A DNA stretch of 64,000 nucleotides, taken from contig JNEU01001151.1 in the NCBI GenBank assembly GCA_000697475.1, forward strand, positions 124,001 through 188,000, written 5' to 3'. The notes beneath the pieces are model-generated. The model saw only the letters and a program-made list of their open reading frames with translations. It made no database searches and was not told the origin of the DNA. This stretch comes from Lichtheimia corymbifera B2541. Taxonomy: Eukaryota; Mucoromycota; Mucoromycetes; Mucorales; Lichtheimiaceae. Within the stretch, counting starts at the first letter, position 1, and each line of letters starts with the position of its first letter. Made by a program: the position numbers and the translations under genes. Shown here one piece after another: positions 11,623 through 22,513 of this stretch.

Positions 11623-12657
11623 TTACTCGTCGCGTCGAAATGGATCATGTGAACCACCAAGATGGGTTTGCATATCAGATAAATCAAGTGGATGACCAGA
11701 GGGTATCATAGCAGCAGCGGCAGCGGCAGCAGCAGCAACTTGTTGATCTTGATGATGCTGATGATGAGGATGACGCGGATGTTGTTGCTGTTGTGGAGGT
11801 GGAGGTGGAATAGGTTGATGATGGTGATGATCCATGATATGTGATGGTGGTCCACTACTACTGCCACGATACATTGAAAGTACTGATTCGAGTTCTTGGA
11901 TGCGCTGTTGATATTCCGAGAGACGTTCATGTAAAATCCTGATATGATCGACAGATTTACGCAAGATGGTGCCTTTGTTCAATTTGGTGGCATCTCGATC
12001 GGGTAACAAGGTGGCAAGGTCATTGATACGTTCATTAATATTGTCCCTACGTCGACGTTCAACGGCATTGTGGGATTCTCGTCTTCGTCGCTTCTTTTCA
12101 AACAATTGCTGCATGCTAGATAATAAGATACAAAGTTTTGGTTATTCACGTGTGCATCAACAGATAACAATGGTCCAATTCCTAATCAATCTTACTTTCG
12201 TTGTTGAAGTTCCTCATCCACTCCTCCTCCACCACCATCTGATAATTGTTGCTGTTGTTGTTGTTGTTGTTGTTTGAAAGAAGGTGACTCCCAAGGATCC
12301 CCTTGTTGTTGTTGTTGTTGTTGCTGTTGTGGATCATCTTGACCATAATACATATCCTTACGCATAGAAGATGCAGCTGCAGCTGCAGCTGCGGCGGCCA
12401 TAGCAGCTGGTGATGGCTGGGCATAGCTTGGCGTGGGTGTATTATAAGGGTGTTGGTGTTGTTGAGGATGGTGTTGCGGAGGATGATAGACACGACCTGC
12501 AGTAGCAGATGAGGAGGAAGATGGATATGGCTTAGGTGAGGCTGGTGCATGATGTTGTATCTTTTGATGCGTCGGGGGTGAATCCAAGGAAGAGGTTGTT
12601 AAGGGTGAAGGAAAAGCCTTATGGTCATTCCCCATGGCAGCCGCAGCATTCACGTCT

Positions 12658-12689
<32 letters not shown>

Positions 12690-12743
12690 AGACGATGAGC
12701 GTTGTGTACCATAAGATGGCTGTTGGAACTGCACATTGTACAT
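11623..12743 (-). CDS. bHLH transcription factor, 346 aa, two exons
   Basis: Exon 1 is 12743-12196, exon 2 is 12115-11623; the intron phase closes to 347 codons. Residues about 190-250 form a basic helix-loop-helix: RRESHNAVERRRRDNINERI carries the His-Glu-Arg triad that reads CACGTG E-boxes. LNKGTILRKSVDHIRILHER is helix 2 and resembles MITF/TFE/USF proteins. It is followed by a short zipper-like helix (LSEYQQRIQELESVL). The N-terminal half is low complexity: several Gln runs (9-13 residues), Ala runs and Gly5. The C-terminus has Pro/Gln/His and an Ala8 run. It should be a nuclear DNA-binding regulator acting as a dimer. Target genes cannot be read from sequence. Confidence 0.88.
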
Positions 12744-13268
12744 TGCTGGTAAACTTGCAGAAAAGAGTGCCTGTGTTTAACAAGGCGGGAAACGGGAAAA
12801 AAGGAGAAGAAGAAGAAAAAGATAAAGAAAGTGAGTAGTAGCAATAGTAGTGAGAAAGGGAGGATGGATAATGACGTAGAGAGACCACACAGACATGGCT
12901 TTTGGTAGCCACGAGGCCACATGTACTCGACCTTGTGATACAGGTCATGGTCATTTCACCCATAATCAGCACACATACTGCAGTCAAGTGCAGGGTCCTT
13001 CTCTAACAATTCTCGCTTACCCCTTGTTACTACATTGCATAATCCCTGTAATGCTTGTAAATTCACTATGCACGTATATGCACGCAGCACGACCAGCAAC
13101 ACACATCTTCGTAATAGATCTCTATGATATAAAAGAGGGTGTGTGATAATTTTTATTTTTGAGGCGTGGGAGGGTGGTGATTGTATATGCACTGGTTTAT
13201 ATGTGACATTATGATATAGGTGTTGGAGGAGGAATTAAGATGATGGATGCAATAATAAGGGTTTATCT
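12744..13268. promoter_or_regulatory. Upstream region of the bHLH gene
   Basis: The interval contains a purine-rich tract on the plus strand (12796-12868), which is a CT-rich leader on the coding strand, as at other starts in this window. I could not support any additional gene. Open frames here are low-complexity shadows. Confidence 0.4.
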
Positions 13269-14789
13269 TTATGATAGAGCTCCAGGGGCAGCTGCTGGAC
13301 ACTCACCAAAATCATGCCGCTGACCATAAAAGCTGATGGCGGCAACATAATGGAACCAAATACCGCCACACACAAAAAGATGCCACAGTTGATGGGAATG
13401 GCCAATGTGATCAAATTTGCCAGGCCAAAAAGCCTCTGGCCATTGGTTGCCATATACAACCACGCCTAGGATATAACAGCTCAATGATTTGGTCACGGGC
13501 GATAGCCAATCGAATAATGTCCGTGCGCCATAGTTGATGTACAAGTGCCCCAGTGGTACAATTCCAGAAGCCGCCATGGCAATAAAGAACGTAATTCGCA
13601 GCCACCGCATTTCTGTGAATGAATAAAACAGGAACAGATTAGCCGAGTGCCGTGCCATTTTCTCACACTGGCTATCGTTATTACTCACCAACACGATCAA
13701 ACCACTCCATAAAGGGAATAAAGATGCCTGCAACTGCTAGCGTGCCAGTGCCAACCATGTAGGTATTACGCCATTGATCTTGACAGTAAAAGCCATAGTA
13801 TTCAGTCAAAACAACGCTTGCACAAATGAGTACTGAAATGCCAACGTAATCAAGGCACGCCACACGTTTGAATGTTGCATAATCGTTGATGCCGGAAAGG
13901 GTGTGCCATACAGTGGAGCACATGAGACATTTGCAAGCAGCGACGAAAAAGACAGCGAAAATGACACGGTCGATCACGTGGGCTTCGGTCAATAAGGTTG
14001 AATAAAAGAGTTCATAGATGCCAATGCAGAAAAAGACAACAAAGCCAATGAGATGGGTGTAAATGTTGCCTGTTTCGTTGTGCAAATATAAAAGTGAATG
14101 GCAACACTGGGCCGGAGTTGATAGGAAGCGATACCCCGTGTGGATGTACTGGTTTTATATATCTTGAGTTAATCTACCGCTATTGCCCAAATACCCGTAT
14201 TTAAACTTACTTTGTTGTTACGCCATTGCACAGGCAATTCCTCATAGTGCAACAGTTGCCGAGCTCCCTTGGCCATAGCAACCTTGACATGTTCACCAGC
14301 CTTGTTGATTTTTTCATGCATCTTTGTGCCCATTTCAGCTGCTCTTTCAATGGCATCCGAGATTCTGCTATCGATTTCTTCAATCTTGGACATGACAGCA
14401 TCAATGGTATCATCAAGCGTGTAATGGTTGTCTTCAGCGGCTGATAGGAGCATTGCTTCGAGTTCTCGATATTTGTCGGTCAAGGATTGTTCTAAAGCAA
14501 CTAATGCCTGCTGCATGCTCTTTTTATCGTCGGCTGCCAATGAACATGCTGTTTCCCAACGATGATGCCATTCTTCATCAAGTTTCTCGAGTAGCTCATA
14601 GGCACGCTTCAATCTGGTGCGACTGTAATTCTGTAGTCGTTTGCTGCTAATGGATTGCTCGAACTGCGATAGTCGATATTTGAACTTTTGAAGCAAGGGT
14701 GCAAACTGCTCTCGGAATAAGGTATCAAAGTCGAGTGGTTCCTCGCAAGTGCTGCCAGCGGCGGCATTGATGGTGAGCAAGTTGGCCAT
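13269..14789 (-). CDS. PAQR-family seven-TM receptor, Izh3-like, 460 aa
   Basis: Exons 14789-14211, 14148-13689 and 13612-13269; phases close. The N-terminal ~180 residues are soluble and strongly alpha-helical, coiled-coil-like. The PAQR core begins at ELPVQWRNNKYIHTGYR, then LHNETGNIYTHLIGF, both family hallmarks (progestin/adipoQ receptor, hemolysin-III-like). Seven hydrophobic helices follow. Zinc-site residues are visible in the MCSTVWH segment and in HSHQLWHLFVCGG near the C-terminus. Long N-terminal extensions are known in yeast Izh3, which acts in zinc and sterol homeostasis; the extension supports that subgroup. The last 15 residues (ECPAAAPGALS) overlap a possible GT donor, so the extreme C-terminus is the least certain part. 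Likely in plasma membrane or ER/Golgi membranes. Confidence 0.9.
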
Positions 14790-15262
14790 GGGTCAAGAAG
14801 AAATGGAGTCAATGAAGAAATAAGAGAGGGAATGTAGCTGCACGAGACAAATGACCCCAGCTGACAAGAGATAAGGGGAGAAAAGGGAGGTGGGTGTTGT
14901 GAGTGTTGTGAGTATGGAAAGTGACAGGTGAAAAGGCGGAGAGAAAGAGAGAGAAAGAAAGAGCAACCGACAGCAGCAGCAGTGAAAGGAAGGGAAAGAA
15001 AAAAAAGAGACCTGAAGAAAGAGAGTAATTCCTCTGTGTCAACAAACCCAAGGTTTCCCCCAAATGTAGATTTCGTGTAACATGGACACAATTCGTCCTG
15101 ACAATTAGAAAAAGAAGTCCTCCTCCTCCCCAAAACCTGTGTGAGATTCATTGTCTTCTTTGTGTGTGGGCGTGGATAAGCCTTCCATTGGCTGAGCATC
15201 ATTATACTATATAAACTTTTGTTCTCCCATTCATCACTCTTATCATCACGAGAGTATCGTGG
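14790..15262. promoter_or_regulatory. PAQR upstream region
   Basis: A long purine-rich tract at about 14905-15025 reads as a CT-rich promoter/leader for the minus-strand PAQR gene. A TATA-like ctatataaac at about 15208-15217 points toward the weak open frame at 15263. Confidence 0.4.
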
Positions 15263-15529
15263 ATGGATGTTTTAAGGAGCTCTGACAATGATGAGCGGCA
15301 ACATATACCCGACGGCGGCTGGCGGATGATAGGTTTATATCGTGTGGACCACCACCATCGTCCAACCTTGTTTCAGACTACAGGGGAATACAATATCCTG
15401 AGTTGCATACAACACCATATGATACCAAACATGGTGGTGCCTGACTTGATGGCTATAGGTCTAATATCACGCGCAGCATATAATAGTGGCCATCCATCTT
15501 CTAACATGGGTTTTATTTATATATCATGA
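15263..15529 (+). CDS. Doubtful small open frame, 88 aa
   Basis: A TATA-like ctatataaac and a short pyrimidine-rich leader precede the ATG by about 45 bases, which is the only support. The protein has no recognised domain, no signal peptide and no low-complexity coding signature. It may be chance. I list it because the upstream arrangement matches real starts in this window. Confidence 0.18.
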   Translation: MDVLRSSDNDERQHIPDGGWRMIGLYRVDHHHRPTLFQTTGEYNILSCIQHHMIPNMVVPDLMAIGLISRAAYNSGHPSSNMGFIYIS

Positions 15530-16486
15530 TAATTACTAATACGAGAGAATCCAATCTATCATTACATGTGGCTCTCTATAACCTTTCAGCAGCGATATCT
15601 TCGTTGCAAAAAGACAGCAAACATTATGCAGGAACGTATCGGAAATAAGGAGTGAAGGGGCTATGTTGGTGGGTGTACTATATGTATTCTCAGATCGACC
15701 ATTTCCTTGGGATGAAGCGTACAGCATGACGAGCGTGTTACACTTGGTCCTACCTTTTTCTGTTTACTTGACCCCTTGATGCACACACAGATCCTTCAAG
15801 AGTTGCACAACAACTTCCATAATCTTCCTTGCGCCTGTTTGCTGCCAAGACCTGATGACGTTGGTGGTTGTTTTCTGCTCACGGGTGCAACATCCGTGCA
15901 TGTGACTATTACTGACAATTATCGTCTTCATCTCGTATAGGTTGATCAACACCTTATCCAAGGTTGGATCAATCGGGTGCAAGATTCAAACAACCCCAGT
16001 AATGTGTATTTTACATATAGGATGGTGATGTAATGCATGTTGATATACACCCCATTAAGATTCTACTTATAATATGCGCTATTCTGATCATAACAATGAA
16101 GATGAGCGGCTCAGCTCTATGGCGATCCTCTATTCGTTAACGGTATATCTTCTATGTATGCAGTGGCCGAACAACAGTAGATGAACTGCAGCATCTTGAT
16201 GTGGTGTTCTAATGCAGCTAATACGGATTGAACGGATCACTTGTCACTTTTGATCAAAGCGATGACATTGTATATCAAAAGATGCCGGCTTTACAATACT
16301 CGCACCCAAGAATACATGTAATATTGATATTATCCCACCATGCGTGCTTCAATTGAAAACGTTGGGCATATAACAAACCCGGTTAAATCCCCTTCCCATG
16401 TCATATACTCGAATCCTTCCATCCCATGTACCAATCCAATATTCATATCCACATCCATATGCATAGAAAATCGTATGTATTAGATC
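15530..16486. other. Intergenic, nothing recognised
   Basis: AT-rich sequence without a supported gene, repeat or RNA. It borders the repeat-rich block that follows. Confidence 0.35.
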
Positions 16487-17000
16487 ATGTTGCTACACGT
16501 AAATAAAGCTGCTTCTATACAATGGCTATCTGCTGTCCACGTAAACAGGGTTGTAAGGAAGGTTGCTGCAAGTGACTTGAGTCACTTGAGTAGAGAGTTT
16601 AATGATAACACCACCTGTTACGTTCGGTTGAAACAGAGAAGCGTGCAAGAGCGTGTATTGTATAGTGACAAGGCTGTGAACGCTGTTTGATACAATGGCG
16701 CAAAGACATTGCTAATAGCAACTGCTGGAATGAATGCTGTTACGTTTGGTCGTTGCAGACAAGTGAACAAGAGAAGGTGTCGTGTCAAGAAACGCGGGTG
16801 CTGTAGTGGGGTGCACACGCCTTGAACTTGTCATTCAGTCATAAGACAATCGGATCAAGGCAGTCGCAGGATTGACATGATGGGTTGAAGCAGGACAATC
16901 GTTCGCAGGCTGTAGTTGTACTTGAATGGGGCAACAGTTGGGAATGGGTGGAAGAGACGAAAAAACCGAAAGTGGAAGAGCTGAAAATTAAGTTGGATAC
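16487..17000 (+). repeat. Dispersed repeat, copy 1
   Basis: This copy begins ttgctacacgtaaataaagc. It shares long stretches with 19139-19505: the start, a block around caagaaacgcgggtgctg, and caatcggatcaaggcagtcg through gggaatgggtggaagagacg. Copy 2 lacks about 130 bases present here. No convincing protein is encoded. A shorter related piece (gctgaagcaggacagtcgtt) recurs at about 19566 and again at 37940. The family is probably a degenerate mobile or satellite-type repeat; its class is unknown. Confidence 0.75.
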
Positions 17001-17069
17001 GCTGTCAGACAAATCCATGCACACTATATATTACTGCTTGATATTGAGATTGCTCATCTTGACCTCAAA

Positions 17070-18110
17070 CTTGGTCAGAATATGCATTCAGGCATGCCGA
17101 TCAACTTTGTCTTAATAAGGAACCCACACTTCATTTAAAAGTTTTGAATGGGAGGGTATAATGTGGGATTTACTATGATGGACGGAAACTCCGGAACCGG
17201 CCGGATTCATTGAAATGTCAATTAGTATGAATCTCCTTGGGATTGCCCATTTTGAACTTGAAACTTGGTAAGCAGATTCGCTGAGTCATGCTGATCAACT
17301 CCATTCATTTAAAAACCGTATGCTTTATTATGATGATTCAATGAACCGGCCGGTCCAAAAATAGGGGAGACGCTGGACCGACGGAACGCAAGTAGGGTGC
17401 ATAGTGCACACCCCCGCGCTTGTCCACCTCCATTGTGAAACTTGGTCAGACCGGTGGGCCTCAGCATGCTGATCAACTCCATTCAAATAAAAGTTGCAGA
17501 CATCATTGTGCGAAATAAAATGGGAGCGTCGGCCGATGAACGGATGGAAATATATAAAGGGGGGACGACCCAGGGCCTTGAGAGACCATTCCGAACCTGA
17601 AAATTTCACATAAGATACTCTTGGGCTTGCTGATCAACTTTGTTCTAATATAGACATCATGCTTCATTTAAAAATACTGAAAGGGAGGATATAATGTCGT
17701 ATTGACTATGCTGGACGGAAATCGGGTGCCCGACCAAATTCATGAAATGTCCATTAGTATGAATTACCTTGAGATTCCACATCTCGAACATGGAACTTAG
17801 TCAGAAGATTCTCTCCGTCATGCTGATCAACTCCATTCATTTAAAAACCACATGCTTCATTATGAGAATTTTGAACGCGAACGGCCCAAATATAGGAGAG
17901 ACGATGGATGGACGGGAATGTCTCCGAGATTGACCACATCCATCATGAAACTTTCACACATGGTGCTGTCGACCACGACGAGCAGCTTTGTTCTCATAAA
18001 GACCTCATACTTCACTATGAAAGTGTTGAGAAACAGGTACCTTTATGTTTTACCTATGATGTAGGCGTGATGGAGCTGCTTCTCTTAATGGATGGCGTCG
18101 AGAGCACCAT
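17070..18110 (+). repeat. Tandem repeat array, about 540-bp higher-order unit
   Basis: Similar blocks recur. A segment with gatcaactttgt, cttcatttaaaa, gggagg, tataatgt and attagtatgaat occurs at about 17095 and again at about 17634. A sister block with tgctgatcaactccattcat occurs at about 17310, 17468 and 17822. The array ends in a block (about 17968-18095) containing cgaccacgacgagcagcttt, then acaggtacctttatgtttt. That block is clearly related to the forward unit of the array at 38.4-39.2 kb. Copies are diverged. No coding function is seen. Confidence 0.75.
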
Positions 18111-18119
18111 AAGCATGTT

Positions 18120-18400
18120 GAGGAATTGAGTGGTGGTTACACACACGCGTCCTTGACATGTTCCTGCAAGAATGGGATGATGTTGACTGTTTTGGGAGTA
18201 TTGGCTCATTATAAACAAGCATTCAATGATGAAGAGGCTAGACATTATGATAACAGGAATGACTTTTTATACAAGGATATCATCTACTTCTCTATTGGTA
18301 TGGGGGACACATGTTGGTTGTACATGTTCAGACGTGGATACAAAGTGGAGTACGTAGGACCCTCCATTCAGCCTTGCTTGTTATGAGATCGTGGGCTCAG
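18120..18400 (+). pseudogene. Possible decayed chitin-synthase fragment
   Basis: One frame reads IIYFSIGMGDTCWLYMFRRG followed by YKVEYVGPS. It resembles the GEDRWLCTLL...GYxVEYxAxS block of processive chitin synthases, with two residues missing and the Glu-Asp-Arg acid motif degraded. Upstream residues (MLTVLGVLAHYKQAF) are hydrophobic. No exon structure or further catalytic motifs (for example QRRRW) follow. I treat it as a remnant, and the match is short. Confidence 0.3.
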
Positions 18401-19138
18401 GTTGTTTTTTATAGGTGCTCCTTTCAGAAAGACAAAAGAACAAAGGTATCTCGATACGATGATAAAATGATTCAATCTCGCTTTCCAGAAACCAACCAAG
18501 TGATCCGCTTCTTGTGTATATGAACTGATCAGGATATTCTATGTATTATGATAAACCCGGTGTTTATTCGAATGAAGTTGAAGAAAAGACATGGAGAGTA
18601 AGGTTATTTATCAAGTAGCTATGATATAGATAAAGGAATTGGGTTGCAAAATGAAGAAGGTGTGAGTGAACTACATAGAGCCAATGGGTATCATTGTGTC
18701 ATTGTATTCTTGGTTGCTGCCATCATAAACGGTATCATCCATAATCCCATAACAGCTGCTGCGTGATTTGACTCGAGTTTCCCAATCTCAATCCAGGATG
18801 ATCATCCAATATCCTTCGTCAAAGATAAAAGTCCTCTCGGTCATCCCATCCACTCCACCATCATCCTCATCCGGATCCATGTAGTTTGATCCTTCCTTCC
18901 TGTTGACGACGCGACAAGTAGCCAAAGCAACATTCCAGGATTCTTCCCCATCACTGCACTTGATTGCATCCATTCATCATAATCTGATCGCTGCTGACAT
19001 GCTTCCTTCCCCATCCGGTTGTGGTCTATCTCTTTCTTGGCCGTTTTCATTGCAGCTCAACAAGGTGAAGATTGCTTGCATTGCGACGAACTTGATAGTT
19101 GATAGAGAATCATCCATTTAATCCATATGTATCAAAGC
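18401..19138. other. Intergenic, nothing recognised
   Basis: No supported gene. Short frames on the minus strand at 18788-19050 are Asp/Met-rich and featureless. Confidence 0.35.
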
Positions 19139-19510
19139 AAGTTGCTACACGTAAATAAAGCTGCTTCTATATAATGCCTAGCAGCTGTTCACGTGAAAAG
19201 ACTGCATTGCGAATAAGATCTTGCTAATAGCAATTGCTGGAATGAACGCTGTTATGTTTGGTTGTGGTCGAGGATTGTACAAAAGAAGGTGTTGTGTCAA
19301 GAAACGCGGGTGTTGTCGTGGTGGGGTGCACACGCCATGAACTCGCCATTCAGTCAAAGACAATCGGATCAAGGCAGTCGCAGGATTGACATGATGGTTT
19401 GAAGCAGGACAATCGTTTGCAGGTGGTGGTTGTACTTGAATGGAACAACAGTTGGGAATGGGTGGAAGAGACGAAAAACTGAAAGTGAAAGAAGTGGAAA
19501 TTAAATAGAT
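19139..19510 (+). repeat. Dispersed repeat, copy 2
   Basis: This is the second copy of the repeat at 16487, in the same orientation and 2.65 kb downstream, with about 130 internal bases missing. A further partial motif at 19559-19585 (gttgggctgaagcaggacag) belongs to the same family. Confidence 0.75.
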
Positions 19511-19809
19511 CTTTTTGATGCCTTGGGTAGTATTTCATTGTTAGAGCGCTGTTGAGTCAAATGTTGGGCTGAAGCAGGACAGTCGTTCACATGCATTGCT
19601 TTGGGCAACAATGACGAATGGAAGGAAGGGACAATAGAATCTACAGAATCAAACCATCAATGATCAATTGAATGAGAGTCTTTGACAATGATAAAGACAA
19701 GGATTACCCGATCTAAATGTTCTTTGAAAGCTTCCTACACAACACGACGTGTCACCGAATTTTGATGCATGAAGTATAGTCTCATTCCGATTAACATACT
19801 AAACATCCT

Positions 19810-19823
19810 GCGTCAGCTGACGC
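19810..19823. promoter_or_regulatory. 14-bp perfect palindrome upstream of esterase gene
   Basis: GCGTCAGCTGACGC is fully self-complementary and lies 71-84 bases upstream of the esterase ATG. It is followed by a partial repeat, GGTGACGCGG. It could be a dimeric transcription-factor site; no factor is assigned. Confidence 0.4.
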
Positions 19824-19893
19824 GGTGACGCGGAGCTAAAAGGGGCAAATTCATCCGAGAAGATAGCTGGTGTTCTTTTTTTCTTTCATCGAC

Positions 19894-21038
19894 ATGAGTT
19901 TACCCACACCTATTCACCCTGCCTATGCCGCTATCAACGAAGCTCGAAAGAAACTGCCACCTATGAGTGACATCCCACTTGAGAAGGTGCGAGAAAACAT
20001 GGACAAACGCGGTGCTGCAGTACAAGTTCCGGATGTCATTGAAGAAGACAAGGTTGTGAATAGCGAGGGTAAGTCCTTGAGATTGACGTTGCTGCGTCCT
20101 TTGGGCACCGAGGATGAGATACTTCCTGTTGTCATCTATTAGTAAGTGTTGTCGGGAGCCTTTGGCGCGTGTATATGGATGACACACAATCAACACTTTT
20201 TTATAGTCATGGGGGTGGGTTTATAAGCGGCTCGAAATATACACATCGCAAGGTTACTCGGGATGTAAGTACGCCACTTGTGTTTTTGGGATATGTGAGT
20301 GCTAAATTTACTGTGATAGATATGCACCAAAAGTCGGGTGGCAATTGTCTTTGTCGAATACACATTGGCCCCTGAAGCCAAATTCCCACTGATACACGAA
20401 GAATGCTATGCAACGTTGCAGTGGGTGCTTAAGAATGGCAGGGACATCAAAGTGGATACCAACAAGTTAGCTGTGTGTGGTGATAGTGCTGGTGGTAATC
20501 TAGCACTTGCCATCCCACTGATGGCCAAACAGCGTGGTCTGGGGGATGCGATCAAGGCTCAAATTGCATATTATCCCGTCACAGCGTCATCCAATCGAGA
20601 GAGCTTCCCATCGTATCAAGAATTTGGAAATGGTGACTATCCCCTAAGCCGTCAAGATGTGGAACAGGTGGAACACCTATACTTTGAAGGAGATGGAGGC
20701 GACAAAAAGTGGGCTGCACCTTTGTTGGCATCTACTGATGAATTACGTGGTTTGCCGCCAGCTCTCATTATGACCTCGGAAGCAGATTTGTTACGTGACG
20801 AAGCTGAAGAATACGGACGTAAATTGACTGAGGCAGGTGTTAAGACAGCAACTGTGCGATTGATTGGTGGAGGTAAGATATCTGCAAGAGATTTGGTTAC
20901 ATACATGATGTGGTGTTGAATGTTATGATTTCGGTGATAGTTCATGGAATGGTTATTCAGAATGTGGAGACACCCATATACCTCCAATCGCTGGCTATGA
21001 TAAACCAGCAATTGGATGAAGCATTCAAAGGACCTTAG
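19894..21038 (+). CDS. Alpha/beta hydrolase, HSL-type esterase/lipase, 318 aa
   Basis: Exons 19894-20141, 20207-20264, 20320-20872 and 20941-21038; phases close to 319 codons. The protein has the hormone-sensitive-lipase (family IV) signature HGGGF at about residue 84 forming the oxyanion hole. The nucleophile elbow is GDSAGG (Ser near 158). SEADLLRDE carries the likely catalytic Asp near 258, and a VHGM motif in the last exon gives the catalytic His near 288. The start was placed at MSLPTP rather than the ATG 24 bases upstream, because the conserved N-terminus begins there; the longer form adds eight residues. It probably hydrolyses short acyl esters in the cytosol; the substrate is unknown. 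No signal peptide is seen. Confidence 0.9.
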
Positions 21039-22513
21039 ATACTATGTATTCATTTTGATTAGCAATATACCTTACTTCTCGTCATCCGTATAGTAGTGTG
21101 TAATGTATTTGGGCGATCGAACATTCATGGAGAATATCAACGTATCCTATTGTGATTAGGTAGTAGTAGAAGATGTCACCGGAACGTGTTGTATATACGT
21201 TCATAGGATCGATGTCCTATTTTGGCAAAACGCTTATGCAAGCCATTATGGAAAATTATGCGCATTGATAATGAATTCACATAGACGATGCATTGTGTGT
21301 CATTTCAGATTGCCTATTGTTGGTTTCACAAGCATGCGGCCATGTTATTATCATATAGGTATACTGCTGTCGAGTCGTTTGTTTCGTTTATAGTGATATT
21401 CAATGCCGGTGTATGCATATGTTGTCAAGCTGAAACGGTCTCATTCAAAGTTAGGGTTCAGCAGTTGACATTCCCAGATCCAAAGCGAAGCTGGATAATA
21501 TAATTTTAGACAATATCGATGTGGCTGAACAAGAGAAGCAGCGCCAATAAACGAGATTAGGCATGGAATCAAGATGCTGATATGACAAAGAGATGAATCA
21601 AATGAATCAAAGATAATGGGGCCCGGCTCCCTTTGTGAAACAAAAGAAGTGGGATCATGAAAGAGCCTTATCAGGTATTACGTAAATATCCTTTCTGGGG
21701 AATATTAAGCAGCATAACGTTGGACAGTAATACCTGGATTGAAAAAATAAGTATGAGGGGTCATGTGCCTGCACACAGATACGTTATCGATACATCAATA
21801 AACGGCATACCTCCTTTTCATCCACACAAAAAAAAAGGGAGTTCATGGCTTAAGACCATTGCTCGTTGACGGGGCAGCTAACTGAATAGGCCAACTTGTG
21901 TAACATATGGTTGGCAAGGGTTAATCTGAAAAGCGGGATCAACCGGTAAAAGAGAACAAAGCTAAGCACCACACCCTGCACGATTTGACAGCAATGGTAA
22001 TATGCATGCACATATAATATACACCGTATCCTGCTGCTGGGTCATGTATGTGTCTACCGGATCCCATTATTATACCTATCTTGCTCACAAAGAAAGCGTA
22101 TTCATTGTCACTTATCTAAGGTGGTGGTGTCAAAATCCAAGCGGGAAAATGGGCGATCTGGGATACATAGACCTGGCGTGGGAGTAAATGTCATCAAACT
22201 TTGCGCTTTGAATGGTGCGGGAAAGGCCCACTTTGTCCCGCCCTATGGTGTTTCGGGACTCGCTCAAATCAAGTAGAATGATGCATAGGTTACACATTTT
22301 ATCCTATTATATCCCTTTCACTACATCCCCCCGCATCTTGTTGCATCGTGTGCTAATCTCGTTGACTGCATATGGGTCTATATATAAGAACGCATATGCA
22401 AGTTTTTCATATCCTCACCTCGTTTTCCACCTCCTGATTTTATTATTATTATATAACTATCATCGCTTTTATATTTGACATCCTTCTTGTCGTCGTCCTT
22501 CTTGATAATCAAC
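21039..22513. other. Intergenic upstream of the sugar transporter
   Basis: Nothing coding is supported. A TATA-like tatatataag lies at about 22379-22388, roughly 130 bases before the transporter ATG, within a CT-rich leader. Confidence 0.4.

Noticed and set aside
12956..13192. Extra PAQR 3' exon (MHIQSPPSHASK...)
   Set aside because: A GT-AG join is possible, but the added residues are unlike PAQR tails. The unspliced frame stops naturally at 13269.
14609..15202. 197-codon minus-strand frame over the PAQR promoter
   Set aside because: It is generated by the CT-rich tract (Leu/Ser/Phe/Pro runs) and overlaps the PAQR first exon in another frame.
22475..22513. N-terminal extension of the sugar transporter
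   Set aside because: It depends on a TTG start in the leader. The ATG at 22514 gives the typical short cytosolic N-terminus.
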